Shown: piece by piece, positions 1 to 9,553 of the stretch
Numbering within the stretch: position 1 is the stretch's first letter
Layout of the letters: each line of letters opens with the position of its first letter
Assembly: GCA_018242765.1 (NCBI GenBank)
Contig: JAFEBH010000005.1
Coordinates: 25,460 to 89,459 of the forward strand
Reading direction: 5' to 3'
From: Nitrospira sp.
GTDB taxonomy: Bacteria > Nitrospirota > Nitrospiria > Nitrospirales > Nitrospiraceae
DNA: 64,000 bases
Notes under the pieces: model-generated
Database searches by the model: none
The model's input: only the letters and a program-made list of their open reading frames with translations
Told to the model about the DNA's origin: nothing
Position numbers and translations under genes: made by a program

Positions 1-367
1 CCAGGTCTCACCCATCGATATCGATCGGGTGAAGGTGGGACAGCTTGCGGAGGTGCGGTTCAGCGCGTTCAAAACCCGTGATGTGCCCATGATTATGGGA
101 ACCCTGATCAGCCTCTCGGCGGATCGGATGGTGCAGGAGAGTAAGGACAGTAAAGACACGAAAGCGCCCAGTAACGGTGATACCGCATACTATTTGGCGC
201 GCGTCTCCGTCTCACCCGAGGGGCTTGCGGCATTGAGTGCGGCGAGCCTCGAACTGGTACCAGGCATGCCTGCTGAAGTGCTCATTAATACGGGGGAACG
301 GACTCTGGTGCAGTATTTGGCAAAACCGCTGACGGACACCTTCAAGCGTTCCTTCATCGAGGATTAA
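1..367 (+). CDS. Type I secretion membrane fusion protein (HlyD family), 3' end only
   Basis: The frame is open from the window edge, so the gene is cut at its 5' end and only about 121 C-terminal residues are visible. They include the pattern DIDRVKVGQLAEVRFSAF followed by R-x-x-P and a G-T-L-I-S-L-S stretch, which is typical of the periplasmic beta-barrel end of HlyD/PrtE-type adaptors. These proteins bridge the inner-membrane ABC exporter and an outer-membrane TolC channel. A TolC-family gene follows 28 bases downstream on the same strand, which fits a type I secretion operon; the ABC transporter gene should lie upstream, outside the window. The GTG at 29 is an internal codon, not the start. 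An RTX-type candidate substrate lies far away at 61147, but a link between the two is only inference. Confidence 0.85.
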   Translation, partial: QVSPIDIDRVKVGQLAEVRFSAFKTRDVPMIMGTLISLSADRMVQESKDSKDTKAPSNGDTAYYLARVSVSPEGLAALSAASLELVPGMPAEVLINTGERTLVQYLAKPLTDTFKRSFIED

Positions 368-395
368 GCGAACAGTAGATTTTCCCGCGAATGCG

Positions 396-1748
396 ATGAT
401 GATGCACCACCTATTCCTGCTCATGCTCCTCTTTGTGATCCTCAATCCGGTAGGTGCCACAGCGGCCGACGGGGCCTCGTCGACTTTACTGCACCTCTAT
501 GATGTGGCCCTAGCCACCAATCCCGCAGTGGAGGGACGGAAGTATTCTGTCGCGCAGGCGGAAGCGCAAAAGGATCAGGCACGCAGTAAGCTCTTGCCAC
601 AGGTATCGGCCATCGGCAATATCTCGTGGAACGAATTCACCCAAGAAGTTCCCAATCGCTTCACGGGACAGACAACCGATATCACGACGCAGTATAAGGG
701 GTTGCGCGGCGTGGTCCAGGCTCGGCAAGCGTTGTTCGATCTGGCTTCCTATCGGGCCTACGAAGGTACTGGGCTGACCGTCAAGCAGGCAGAGCAGGAT
801 TTGGACGATGCCCGGATGGGTCTCGCCACCGATCTGGTCGATCGCTATTTCGAGTTCTTGGAGGCCACCGATGAAGCTGGCTATCTGCGGAGCGAGCTGG
901 ATTTGACCGAGGGGGATATGCAGCGGATCCGTCGCATGTATGAGCGGGCTATGGCCAAGGTGACGGATCTGTATGAGATCGAAGCCTACTACCAGACACT
1001 CAAGACGCGAGAGCTCGAAATCTCCAATGCAATGGCCGTCGCATTGGAAAAGGTACGCGAGGTGGTCGGAGTGCCGGTTACCGATCTGGCACGGCTCAAG
1101 CAAGACGAGTTACCGCCGGTGCCTGGCCAGCCTGACCAGTGGGTGACGGAGGCGATCCAGCGTCATCCGGCAATGCGGGCGTTGCAATATGCGCTGGAAG
1201 CAGCCGCCAAGGCGATTGCCAGTCAGTGGGCCAACCATCTCCCGCAAGTGTCCCTGCAGATGTCCGGCATCTATTCCAATAATGGCGGGTTCGACAACCG
1301 CCAGTTGGATCCCTATACCGTCGGCACCTTAGGGCTTCAATTTAATGTGCCGCTCTATTCGGGAGGCAGCACGAAGGCCGGAGAACGCGAAGCCATTGCC
1401 AAGTTTGAAATCACCAAGTATAAACGGCTGGAAAAGCAACGAGAGATTGAACGGGAAACCCGGACGGCGTACCTGAGTGCCCAAACGGGATATTCACGCA
1501 TCGCCTCGACGGCGCGCGAGGTGGAGGCTCGAGTCAAGGCGCGGGACGGCCAGCAACGGGGCTATGAGTTGGGCGCCTCGACGATTATTGCGGTGCTGGA
1601 ATCCAAGAAGAACCACCTCAAGTCTCGCTTTGCTTACGCCAAGGCCCGCTACGACTATATCCGATCACTCGTGGCGCTCCGCGTCTGGGGAGGAACCCTC
1701 ACCCGGACAGATCTGGAAGAGATCAACAGCTGGCTGGCGCAGCACTGA
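396..1748 (+). CDS. TolC-family outer membrane efflux/secretion protein
   Basis: This 450-residue protein has an N-terminal signal peptide (hydrophobic run LFLLMLLFVILNP ending near ATAADG) and two repeats of the OEP type. The first repeat includes L-x-x-x-Y-D-V-A-L-x-x-N-P near residues 35-45. The second begins around residue 250 with A-I-Q-R-H-P-A-M-R-A. Length and double repeat are those of TolC-like trimeric channels. It follows the HlyD-type adaptor by 28 bases, so the two form a type I secretion unit that exports a substrate in one step from cytoplasm to outside. Three ATG codons in a row (396, 399, 402) leave the exact start open by two residues. No obvious terminator separates it from the convergent aminopeptidase gene downstream. 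Confidence 0.9.
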   Translation: MMMHHLFLLMLLFVILNPVGATAADGASSTLLHLYDVALATNPAVEGRKYSVAQAEAQKDQARSKLLPQVSAIGNISWNEFTQEVPNRFTGQTTDITTQYKGLRGVVQARQALFDLASYRAYEGTGLTVKQAEQDLDDARMGLATDLVDRYFEFLEATDEAGYLRSELDLTEGDMQRIRRMYERAMAKVTDLYEIEAYYQTLKTRELEISNAMAVALEKVREVVGVPVTDLARLKQDELPPVPGQPDQWVTEAIQRHPAMRALQYALEAAAKAIASQWANHLPQVSLQMSGIYSNNGGFDNRQLDPYTVGTLGLQFNVPLYSGGSTKAGEREAIAKFEITKYKRLEKQREIERETRTAYLSAQTGYSRIASTAREVEARVKARDGQQRGYELGASTIIAVLESKKNHLKSRFAYAKARYDYIRSLVALRVWGGTLTRTDLEEINSWLAQH

Positions 1749-1834
1749 TGGCGATGCTCAGACTATGACTATGCGTCCCCGCTGAACGCATCTTTGGTCA
1801 CCGAGATGCGCACGGGCATGTTTGCGTCTTCCAT

Positions 1835-4585
1835 TCAGAGATTGAGCAAGCTGCGGAACGTCCGGTGCAGTGTCGCTCCTTCCCGTTCACGGAACGAGAC
1901 GGCCACACGGAGTTGCTCCAAGTACTGATCCAAGGTTTTCCCCCCCAGATCGATCTTGCGAGAGTGAAAGAACCTCTGCACGTCCTGCTCGAGTTCCGGT
2001 GTGGCCAGACCAACGATGCCCCCGCACATGCGCCTGAGGCCCTGCTTTGGAAACAACTGATCCATCTGATCCCAGTTGGCCTTCACAAACTCCCAGGCCC
2101 GCTCACACCCGTACACATTCGTCAGGAGACCCCCAACAATAAAGGGAGCGTCCTGTGTACGAATTTCTCCGTTGATCGTCCGTGCCAACGTGCGGTCGAG
2201 TAAGGGTGCATGGGAAAATGCAGCAAGCGAAAAGAGGTAGCGTCGTTCTTCTTGTGGGGTTGTGGCGGTCCGATAGCGCTCGGAAAACTCCTCATACCGT
2301 ACCTCGTCGCCGGTATAGGCCAGAATGCTGACCAGAGCAGGAACGACGTTCGCATCGATGGTCATCGGATCGGTCCTGTATCGTCGATACCGTTCTGCTG
2401 CCTGTTGCTGCGTGTTTCGATCGTTCCCAAGCTTGCCAAGAGCACCGAGCAGCTCTCCTCGCAATTGTTTCATGAGATCGGATTCTCCCGGCTTCGGATC
2501 CCATCCTAACTCCGTGACGGCCGGTGTCACACGGGCACAGACGAAGGCCTCGAGCGCCGGTCGATCTTCCGCTGTCATGATCCTGTTCAGAAATGAGAAG
2601 GACTCCAGCAGGACCGCCCACACATTCTTGTCTCGTTCGCCCTGGAAACGTGCAGTGAGCTGAAGATACTCTGAAAGCGGCATGAGTCCGGCCACTGTCG
2701 TAGCCCACGCGTCGCTGACTAGGCAAAATCGCTCGATCGTGGACAAGCGGTCGAGCCCCTGATCGAGAAGGTTCTGGAAGAGAGGCCCACGATGGTGGAC
2801 TCGATAAAACCCGTGACCGCCCTCATTCACGAGGATGGCAGTGACTCCTGTCGGAAGCGCAACGGTGGTATCTTGCTCGGTCAACAAGAGCTGTCGATGT
2901 TCAGTACGGTCACCGATAATCAAGCGAATCTGGATAGGCACCTGCCAACGCTGATCTAGTGGAGGCTTCTGCTCGAGATAGGTAAATCGCTGCTGTGACA
3001 GCCGCAGTTCTTGGCCATGAACGTCCGCCGTGATCAAGGGAAAACCAGGCTGAAAGATCCACCCGTCCATCAGCTCAGGAACCCGCTGGTGGGCAACCCT
3101 TCCCAGGGCAATCCAGAGGTCCTTCGTATCCGCATTGCCATACGCATGGGTGCGGAGGTAGTCCCGTACCCCGTCACGGAAGACGATCGGACCGATATAT
3201 TGCTCCAGCATGCGCAGAACCGACGCGCCTTTTTCATAGGTCAAAATGTCGAACATCGCATCGGCATCTTTCGGGGCGCGAACCGGGTATTCGATCGGTC
3301 TTGTGCTCACCAATCCATCGACTGAAAACGCGGCTGCCCGTGCAACACTGAAGCTCTCCCATCGTTTCCATTCCGGCTTCCAGGCGTCGACCGCCAACAT
3401 CTCCATGAAGGTCGCGAAAGCTTCGTTGAGCCATAGTCCGTTCCACCAGGACATGGTCACGAGGTCGCCGAACCACATGTGCGCGTTCTCGTGCGCCACC
3501 ACGTCGGCGACCCGTTCAAGTTCCGCATGGGTTCCCGTCCGTTGGTCGACGAGCAACGCTGTCTCCCGAAACGTAATGGCACCGAAGTTTTCCATGGCTC
3601 CGGAGGCAAAGTCCGGGATGGCGAGCAGATCAAGTTTGTCTCCCGGGTAGGCAATCCCGTAGTAGTCCTCAAAAAACCGAAGCGAGGCTGCCGCAATATC
3701 CTGTCCGAAGGGAGTGAGCGCTTGCTTTCCAGGAATGGTCCAGAGCCGAAGCGGCGCTTTTCCGACGAAGACAGGCTTCGTGGCTTCCATCCGTCCCACG
3801 ATGAACGCCACGAGATAGGTTGACATGGTGATGGTGTCCGCGAACCGGACCACCTTCTTATTGCCTTCTATGGATTCAGAGAGGACCGACGTATTGGAAA
3901 TGGCTGTGAGTGCAGGATCCACGACCAATGTGGTTGCGAAGACGGCTTTGAAATCCGGTTCGTCCCAACAGGGGAAGGCTCTGCGCGCATCGGTGGCTTC
4001 GAATTGAGTTGCAGCCAGCGTCCGTACCGTACCTGTCTCATTCTTGTAGGTGCTGCGATAAAACCCACGCAGCTGATCGTTTAACTTGCCATGAAAGGAA
4101 AGGTGCAGTCGGCATTCACCAGGTTGGATCGGTTCTCCAAACGTGAGCATAGCTCGTTGTGTCTGCGGTTCCAGCTCGACAGATGACGCGAGCGTCTGCC
4201 CCTGCCGCCCTTCGATGGTGACAGACTCAATCGCAAGATCAACCGCATTCAACAAGATCGTCTGCGTGGTCTGCTTGACTGTGAGCGCAATCGTCACCTG
4301 CCCTGTGAACACGGCTGCCGCAAGATCAGGTTCAAGCCGTAGATCATAGCAGGTGGGAATGACATGTCGTGGAAGACGATAGGGATCATTGCTGCTTGGA
4401 ATGTCGTCAAGATTCATACCTTCACCTTGTGGCCTGGTCGTTGTCGCGCCTGCGCAATTGGATGGTAAGAGTGTATACGCTATCGGGATGGTCAGAAGAA
4501 AGCGCATCCGGCAAAGAAACGTGAGGAGAATCTCTCGGCGATTGATAGATCGGCCCTCATCTGGAGACATGAAAGGTTTGGACAC
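1835..4585 (-). CDS. M1 family zinc aminopeptidase
   Basis: A zinc aminopeptidase of the M1 (PepN/puromycin-sensitive) family that removes N-terminal residues from peptides. Visible motifs are G-A-M-E-N (about residue 328) and the zinc site H-E-N-A-H (about 365) with the third ligand in W-L-N-E-A-F 18 residues later. The length (916 codons in the longest reading) matches two-lobed M1 enzymes with an ERAP1-like C-terminal helical domain. The start is uncertain. The GTG at 4585 overlaps rpiA by 29 bases. The ATG at 4507 would give a hydrophobic leader ending near C-A-G-A. The ATG at 4417 has a purine-rich AAGGTGAAGGT upstream and begins directly before the conserved L-P-x-x-V-x-P-x-x-Y region, which would make a cytoplasmic enzyme of 860 residues. 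It is last in the pgi-pgl-glk-rpiA run. Confidence 0.92.
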   Translation of the reverse strand: MSKPFMSPDEGRSINRREILLTFLCRMRFLLTIPIAYTLLPSNCAGATTTRPQGEGMNLDDIPSSNDPYRLPRHVIPTCYDLRLEPDLAAAVFTGQVTIALTVKQTTQTILLNAVDLAIESVTIEGRQGQTLASSVELEPQTQRAMLTFGEPIQPGECRLHLSFHGKLNDQLRGFYRSTYKNETGTVRTLAATQFEATDARRAFPCWDEPDFKAVFATTLVVDPALTAISNTSVLSESIEGNKKVVRFADTITMSTYLVAFIVGRMEATKPVFVGKAPLRLWTIPGKQALTPFGQDIAAASLRFFEDYYGIAYPGDKLDLLAIPDFASGAMENFGAITFRETALLVDQRTGTHAELERVADVVAHENAHMWFGDLVTMSWWNGLWLNEAFATFMEMLAVDAWKPEWKRWESFSVARAAAFSVDGLVSTRPIEYPVRAPKDADAMFDILTYEKGASVLRMLEQYIGPIVFRDGVRDYLRTHAYGNADTKDLWIALGRVAHQRVPELMDGWIFQPGFPLITADVHGQELRLSQQRFTYLEQKPPLDQRWQVPIQIRLIIGDRTEHRQLLLTEQDTTVALPTGVTAILVNEGGHGFYRVHHRGPLFQNLLDQGLDRLSTIERFCLVSDAWATTVAGLMPLSEYLQLTARFQGERDKNVWAVLLESFSFLNRIMTAEDRPALEAFVCARVTPAVTELGWDPKPGESDLMKQLRGELLGALGKLGNDRNTQQQAAERYRRYRTDPMTIDANVVPALVSILAYTGDEVRYEEFSERYRTATTPQEERRYLFSLAAFSHAPLLDRTLARTINGEIRTQDAPFIVGGLLTNVYGCERAWEFVKANWDQMDQLFPKQGLRRMCGGIVGLATPELEQDVQRFFHSRKIDLGGKTLDQYLEQLRVAVSFREREGATLHRTFRSLLNL

Positions 4586-5252
4586 CCTGTGGCGTGCCGA
4601 CGATCAAGATGTTTGTCCTCCTGACAAAGAGCCCTGTCTCCACAACACCGGGAATCAGATTGAGTGCAGTTTCCAGCTCTGCGGGCTGATCGATGCGGTC
4701 GAGATGGGCATCAACGATAAGATGGCCAGCTTCAGTTTTGAACGGCGCTCCGTTGCGCTCTCTGAGCACCACGCGGCTTTTCGTGAGTGCTTCAATCTCG
4801 CGGGCGGTACTGCCCCAACCAAACGGGATGATCTCAATCGGTAAGGGGAATGATCCCCCAAGCACCGGTACCTGTTTAGTGTGATCGACCATCACGATGA
4901 ACTGTTTCGCCGACCCTGCCACGATTTTTTCCTTCAAGAGCGCGCCACCACCACCTTTGATCAGATTGAAATCGGGATCGACTTGATCGGCCCCATCGAT
5001 AGCCACATCAATCTCCCATCGATTTTCGGCGTCGATCAGCGGAATACTGACTTCCCTGGCGAGCCTGGCGGTCTCCTGTGACGTGGGCACAGCTTGCAGT
5101 TTCAGCCCGGTACGGATTTGTTCGCCTAATGCAAGTATCAGATGCTTTGCCGTAGACCCTGTGCCGAGCCCAACAACCATCCCGTCTCGGACAAACTCAA
5201 CTGCCTTCAAAGCGGCAGCTTTTTTGAGGTTCTCGAGATCGAATGAGGTCAT
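4557..5252 (-). CDS. rpiA: Ribose-5-phosphate isomerase A
   Basis: Interconverts ribose 5-phosphate and ribulose 5-phosphate in the non-oxidative pentose phosphate pathway and the Calvin-type sugar shuffle. The 231 residues match the family length. Visible are the phosphate-binding V-G-L-G-T-G-S-T-A near residue 28, D-G-A-D-Q-V-D near 85 and the K-G-G-G-G-A-L-L-K-E-K motif near 98 containing the active-site Lys/Glu region. Its start codon overlaps the stop of glk by four bases (ATGA), so the two are translationally coupled. The downstream aminopeptidase may begin inside its last codons or after it. Confidence 0.96.
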   Translation of the reverse strand: MTSFDLENLKKAAALKAVEFVRDGMVVGLGTGSTAKHLILALGEQIRTGLKLQAVPTSQETARLAREVSIPLIDAENRWEIDVAIDGADQVDPDFNLIKGGGGALLKEKIVAGSAKQFIVMVDHTKQVPVLGGSFPLPIEIIPFGWGSTAREIEALTKSRVVLRERNGAPFKTEAGHLIVDAHLDRIDQPAELETALNLIPGVVETGLFVRRTNILIVGTPQGVQTFHVSR

Positions 5253-6310
5253 GGCGTTGGCGCGAGAGACAGGGCTCCTGCAACAGATGCGGCACCGAGC
5301 AGGGCGGTCTGTTGATTCATAATGACTTTGACCGGCATGTTACTCAGCAATTTTTTATACCGCCCCTTGTTGAAAAATCCTTTCATGAATGTCCCGTCTT
5401 TGAGTTTGGTGATGAGTTTGGGCGCAATCCCCCCTCCCACATACACGCCGTCGAGTGAAAGTGCCTTCAAGGCAAGGTTCCCGGTTTCTGCACCATAAAT
5501 CGACGCAAAGAGGTCCAGAGCCTGCCTGGCAATTTCTGCCTGGCCCTGGAGGCCGGCTTGAGCGATCTCTGCTGCTGGATTCCCGGCCTTAATTTTTTCA
5601 GCAAGCCATGTAGGCTCATTCTTCTTCGTATCGCGTAAGAATTCATAGATCGCTTGCAGCCCTGGACCAGACAGAATTCGCTCATAACTCACATGGAGAT
5701 ATTGGCTCCGCAGGTAACGAAGGAGGTCGATTTCTTGATCATTGTTCGGCGCAAAATCCGCATGCCCGCCTTCCGACGGCATGGGGCGATATGATTTGCC
5801 ATCCCAAAACAGAATGCCCTCGCCCAACCCCGTCCCGGCCGCAATCAGGGCAAGTGCTTGTCGTTTTTTGGGGGGATTCCCCACATTCAATACTTCCAAT
5901 TCGTCTTGTCGCAGCGATAGAATCCCATACGCTGTGGCTTCTAGATCGTTGAGCAGCTGCACGCGTGGAATTGAAAATCGAGTCCCGATCGTCGGCCCAT
6001 CCACGACCCAGGGGAGATTCGTCGTCTCGCAATGGTTGTCGATGACCGGTCCCGCAATTCCGAAGCAGGCCGCCGTTAACTTCGCTGCTGAAGTAGGCCC
6101 GACACCTTGCTCGTCACTGGTATCGGACTCGCGTGTTTTCATTCCAACGGGTGGAGTCGGCGGTGTGAGAAATTCCGACAAGATGTCTTCCAGCGAGCTG
6201 TAATCGGCACTGTGAAAACTCTCTGAGCGGAGCGGGTCCACGCGTTCGTTCGCCCAGTCATAGAGCGCCAGGTTTGTTTTTGTTCCTCCAATGTCCCCCG
6301 CGAGAATCAT
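5249..6310 (-). CDS. glk: Glucokinase (ROK-independent bacterial type)
   Basis: ATP-dependent glucose phosphorylation in the cytoplasm. The N-terminus shows the phosphate-1 loop G-D-I-G-G-T-K-T-N; further on are G-I-A-G-P-V, the sugar-binding L-L-N-D-L-E-A-T-A-Y-G, the G-T-G-L-G-E loop and the S-E-G-G-H-A-D-F-A motif of the bacterial glucokinase family (PF02685). Length is 353 residues, slightly longer than E. coli Glk because of an insert around residues 55-75 (proline/threonine-rich, probably a surface loop). It overlaps pgl by four bases at its start and rpiA by four bases at its end, showing tight operon packing. Confidence 0.93.
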   Translation of the reverse strand: MILAGDIGGTKTNLALYDWANERVDPLRSESFHSADYSSLEDILSEFLTPPTPPVGMKTRESDTSDEQGVGPTSAAKLTAACFGIAGPVIDNHCETTNLPWVVDGPTIGTRFSIPRVQLLNDLEATAYGILSLRQDELEVLNVGNPPKKRQALALIAAGTGLGEGILFWDGKSYRPMPSEGGHADFAPNNDQEIDLLRYLRSQYLHVSYERILSGPGLQAIYEFLRDTKKNEPTWLAEKIKAGNPAAEIAQAGLQGQAEIARQALDLFASIYGAETGNLALKALSLDGVYVGGGIAPKLITKLKDGTFMKGFFNKGRYKKLLSNMPVKVIMNQQTALLGAASVAGALSLAPTP

Positions 6311-7083
6311 GTGTCTCCTTCATGTGGCAGTCGCTTCGTCAGTCCTTGTGCCGCCGCTTGGTCGAGCATCCAAACGAGTTGACCTGATTCTGGGCTGACA
6401 CGGGCCGCTGGTAGGGAACGATCTTCTTCTGAGTCCGGTTCAAGAACTCGGTGCACCATGTCGACTTTACTCTTGCCCGTCACGAGGAACAGTACCATAG
6501 CCGCCCGATTCAACACACCTAAGGTGAGCGTCAGGCGAGACCGAACGCCTGTGGGGGCATGGCCGACTGTGACAATCTTCGTTGTTTCCTGCAAGGCCGA
6601 AGTCCCAGGAAACAGTGAGGCCGTATGCCCATCATCTCCGAGCCCAAGTAGAACAAGGTCTATCCGCGGCACCACGGGCGACGGCGTCTTGGTAAGCTGG
6701 CGTATGGTCTCCTCGTATTCTTGTGCAACCGCTGACGGGTCTTCACCCTCGCCCCTCATCCTGAAAATATGATCTTGCGGAAGGGTGAGCGGATGAAACA
6801 GCGCGGTATGAGCCATGTTGAAATTGCTATCCGGATGATCTGGAGGGACGCAGCGTTCATCGCCAAATAGGAAATAGACCTTCGTCCAATCGAGCCGCGT
6901 ACTCCACTCAGACGAGGCAAGGACCTGATAAAGCATCTTGGGTGTCGATCCGCCAGAGAGGGCCATGATGAATCGGCCATGAGACCGGACAGCCCGTTCA
7001 CTGACGGATGCAATGAACGCTGCGGCTTGGTGTGCCCAATCCTGAGCGGAGCCCGCAATACAGATGTTGGGAATGGCAGGCAT
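6307..7083 (-). CDS. pgl: 6-phosphogluconolactonase
   Basis: Hydrolyses 6-phosphogluconolactone, the second step of the oxidative pentose phosphate pathway. The 258-residue protein belongs to the glucosamine-6-phosphate isomerase/6-phosphogluconolactonase (DevB) family. Motifs seen are A-L-S-G-G-S-T-P-K near residue 43, F-G-D-E-R-C-V-P-P-D-H-P-D-S-N near 73 and G-L-G-D-D-G-H-T-A-S-L-F-P near 148, the last one holding the catalytic region. It starts one base after the pgi stop codon and overlaps glk. Neither glucose-6-phosphate dehydrogenase (zwf) nor 6-phosphogluconate dehydrogenase (gnd) is present next to it in this window. Confidence 0.95.
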   Translation of the reverse strand: MPAIPNICIAGSAQDWAHQAAAFIASVSERAVRSHGRFIMALSGGSTPKMLYQVLASSEWSTRLDWTKVYFLFGDERCVPPDHPDSNFNMAHTALFHPLTLPQDHIFRMRGEGEDPSAVAQEYEETIRQLTKTPSPVVPRIDLVLLGLGDDGHTASLFPGTSALQETTKIVTVGHAPTGVRSRLTLTLGVLNRAAMVLFLVTGKSKVDMVHRVLEPDSEEDRSLPAARVSPESGQLVWMLDQAAAQGLTKRLPHEGDT

Positions 7084-7084
7084 A

Positions 7085-8776
7085 TCAACGGCGCGTCTTC
7101 CGGCGACGTTTCTTCATTCCGGCATGCTGACCAGACAACGCGGTCCCTGTAACCGCGGCAGTGATGGCGTCCACGACGTCTGCAGGATTTCGTCCCAATT
7201 GGATACGAATGGCCTCGCGATGGTGTGTGCGGAGTGATTCGAGATCACCGCTCGCCTGTGCGTTCGCCAATGTTCCAAACGAGAATGGCCTCCCGGGAAT
7301 CGGGATGTCAGGGACCATGCGGTCCACTAACTCCAAGAACACGCCGGTATTCGGTCCTCCTTTATGGAGTTGTCCTGTTGAATGGAGATAGCGCGGCCCA
7401 TAGCCAAATGTCGTGGCGACGCAGTATTTGGACATGACGGCGCGGCGAAGCCGGCCGATAGCTGCCTCTAGAGGCCGTGAGGGAGTCGTGTACCCAAGCA
7501 CCGACAGATAGGACCCCGGCTGAAGGAGACCAGACAACGCTTCCGCAACGTCTTTGGGCTGGTGATTTGGTTGATCTGATAACCGACCAGTCGATTGAAA
7601 GGCGTCGAGCACTCGATTCGTGTTGTCCTTACTCTCCTGGACATTTGGCTGATTGAACGGATGAATGCCAAGGACATGGCCGGCAACCGCAGTGGCAAAC
7701 TCCCATCGGAAAAATTCAGCGCCCAGATCATAGACATCGCGGAGATTGAACTGAAGAACAGGCTGATCAGCCTTCACGAGCGCCTGTACGGCTTGATCGA
7801 GCGCTGCGTTCTTCTCTCCTTTCAGTTTCAGATAGACGAAGAATCGATCGGCTCCATAGGCACGCGGTTTCAGTACCGGTTCCTGCGCGATGGGAATGAG
7901 GCCGGTTCCTTCCTTGCCCGTACTTTCCGCGAGCAGCTGCTCGACCCACAGTCCAAATGTTGTAAGCGAGGGTGACGCAATCACCGTCACCTTATCACGG
8001 CCAGCTTTGGCAAGACTGCCCATCGCAGCCCCCAGATACGCACCAAGATTGGCCTGTGCGTCTCTCTGCAACCGGCATCGTTCCGCCATGCCAGCAGCCC
8101 GGTCCAGGAGCCGTGAAATATTTAACCCAAGGAGGGCCGCTGGAACCAACCCGAAGAGTGACAGGACGGAATAGCGTCCACCGATATCCGCCGGGTTGGA
8201 GAAAATCTCGCCAAATCCATATTCCTTCGCCAGTGCTTCCAAACCAGTTCCTGGATCGGTGATCGCAACGAACTGCTTTCCTCCGTGGTTTCCCTTCGCC
8301 TTCGTGACAAGTTTCCAAAAATGTGCGAAGAGCGACATGACTTCGATGGTCCCACCGGACTTACTCGCCACCAGAAAAAGAGTGCGTGATGGTGAAATGG
8401 CCTTGGTGACCTGCCGCACCCACCCTGGAATCGTAGAATCAAGAACCCACAGTCGCGGTGCTCCTTTCTGAGATCCAAACGTCTTGCGAAAGACCTCGGG
8501 TCCAAGACTACTCCCCCCCATCCCCAGCAGCACAACATCTTTGATGCCCGATTGCTTCGCGCCCACCACACAACGCTGTAAGGAGTCGAGCTGTTGGCGC
8601 ATCTGATCTTGTACTGTCAACCAGCCCAACCGATCGAGAATTTCTTTGGGGTCTGGTTTCCAGAGTCGATAGTCTTTGGACCAGATCCGCTCAATCACCT
8701 GATCACGATTCAGGGTTTCAAGGGTCGGCTGGATGGTCGCACGAAACAGAGGTGGCAGCTTGTCACTGGTGCGCAT
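7085..8776 (-). CDS. pgi: Glucose-6-phosphate isomerase
   Basis: Interconverts glucose 6-phosphate and fructose 6-phosphate. The protein (563 residues) shows two sugar isomerase (SIS) domains: L-L-G-M-G-G-S-S-L-G-P-E near residue 83 and V-A-S-K-S-G-G-T-I-E near 137, then the second half with H-P-F-N-Q-P-N-V near 372 and Y-L-H-S-T-G-Q-L-H-K-G-G-P near 465. The sequence resembles the isomerase half of the transaldolase/isomerase fusions found in some bacteria, here as a stand-alone enzyme. It ends with a very basic tail (K-K-R-R-R-K-T-R-R). It is the first gene of a minus-strand operon pgi-pgl-glk-rpiA; the short gap 8777-8887 upstream should carry the promoter. Confidence 0.94.
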   Translation of the reverse strand: MRTSDKLPPLFRATIQPTLETLNRDQVIERIWSKDYRLWKPDPKEILDRLGWLTVQDQMRQQLDSLQRCVVGAKQSGIKDVVLLGMGGSSLGPEVFRKTFGSQKGAPRLWVLDSTIPGWVRQVTKAISPSRTLFLVASKSGGTIEVMSLFAHFWKLVTKAKGNHGGKQFVAITDPGTGLEALAKEYGFGEIFSNPADIGGRYSVLSLFGLVPAALLGLNISRLLDRAAGMAERCRLQRDAQANLGAYLGAAMGSLAKAGRDKVTVIASPSLTTFGLWVEQLLAESTGKEGTGLIPIAQEPVLKPRAYGADRFFVYLKLKGEKNAALDQAVQALVKADQPVLQFNLRDVYDLGAEFFRWEFATAVAGHVLGIHPFNQPNVQESKDNTNRVLDAFQSTGRLSDQPNHQPKDVAEALSGLLQPGSYLSVLGYTTPSRPLEAAIGRLRRAVMSKYCVATTFGYGPRYLHSTGQLHKGGPNTGVFLELVDRMVPDIPIPGRPFSFGTLANAQASGDLESLRTHHREAIRIQLGRNPADVVDAITAAVTGTALSGQHAGMKKRRRKTRR

Positions 8777-8887
8777 AAACTTCGCCCTCCTGGTTCAACA
8801 AGGTGTTGCTGAGACCATGATGGTTCACATTTTGTATCTTATTGAACCATCAGATAAAAGGCAACCTGGGCACTATTCTTAGTGTTC

Positions 8888-9532
8888 CTATTTATCTGAC
8901 GAACGCCGAATGACGATTGCCATACCATCGACGAGCGACCATGCCAACGATTGGGCATGGTCGGCAGTAAGGGTCAATCGAAGATAGGACGACGACTCGG
9001 CTGGTTGGCCACCGAAGAATCGAGCCACCCGATTCTTCACATTGTGCCATCCGACTTTTCCGAGCAGGACGGCACTCTGGAAGAGACTGTCACTTGCGAC
9101 AGAGGGAACCACGGTCACGCTTAGAGATGGGGTAAAGAACAGCAAATAGTCGGTGGGCATGTCCGCAACGGAAATTGGTTCTTGTTCGGTGGCCGCCCCC
9201 GGTTCGATTTTTCTCCTGACGACGGGTGGTCGTGCCACCAAGCGATGGATCCCTTCCAGCGCCTCTCGCGGCCCTGCCGACCATGTCTCAATGGGGATTT
9301 GATGGAGACCGATTCCACGACCTTTAATATGAATCGTGCTCGCGCCCAGATCGATCAGAAGGTATGTCTGCGGTCGGGCCGCCAGCTTGAGTTCTTCTTC
9401 CAGAACACGGGTCGCTTCTTTAAGTTCCTGCGGGTTGTTGGGATTCAGGTCGGGAAAGGCCTCAGGCTCCTTTCCCCAACCCGGTGTGACGAATGTGAGT
9501 AGGAGAAGAATGGCGCAGAGGATCATGGGCAA
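8888..9532 (-). CDS. Secreted protein resembling a degenerate L,D-transpeptidase domain
   Basis: A 214-residue protein with a signal peptide (I-L-C-A-I-L-L-L-L-T-F-V-T-P-G-W-G). It lies 21 bases downstream of an L,D-transpeptidase on the same strand. Part of it, T-Y-L-L-I-D-L-G-A-S-T-I-H-I-K, lines up by eye with Y-I-L-V-D-T-A-R-N-R-L-Y-V-K of that neighbour, and its end (S-L-V-D-G-M-A-I-V-I) with K-L-A-R-V-G-T-P-I-M-I. The catalytic H-G-C motif is absent, so if it is a YkuD relative it is not a transpeptidase and might serve as a partner or regulator in the periplasm. This relation is my inference; otherwise it is a hypothetical exported protein. Confidence 0.75.
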   Translation of the reverse strand: MPMILCAILLLLTFVTPGWGKEPEAFPDLNPNNPQELKEATRVLEEELKLAARPQTYLLIDLGASTIHIKGRGIGLHQIPIETWSAGPREALEGIHRLVARPPVVRRKIEPGAATEQEPISVADMPTDYLLFFTPSLSVTVVPSVASDSLFQSAVLLGKVGWHNVKNRVARFFGGQPAESSSYLRLTLTADHAQSLAWSLVDGMAIVIRRSSDK

Positions 9533-9553
9533 TATCTGCGCGTTCTTGGTGGA

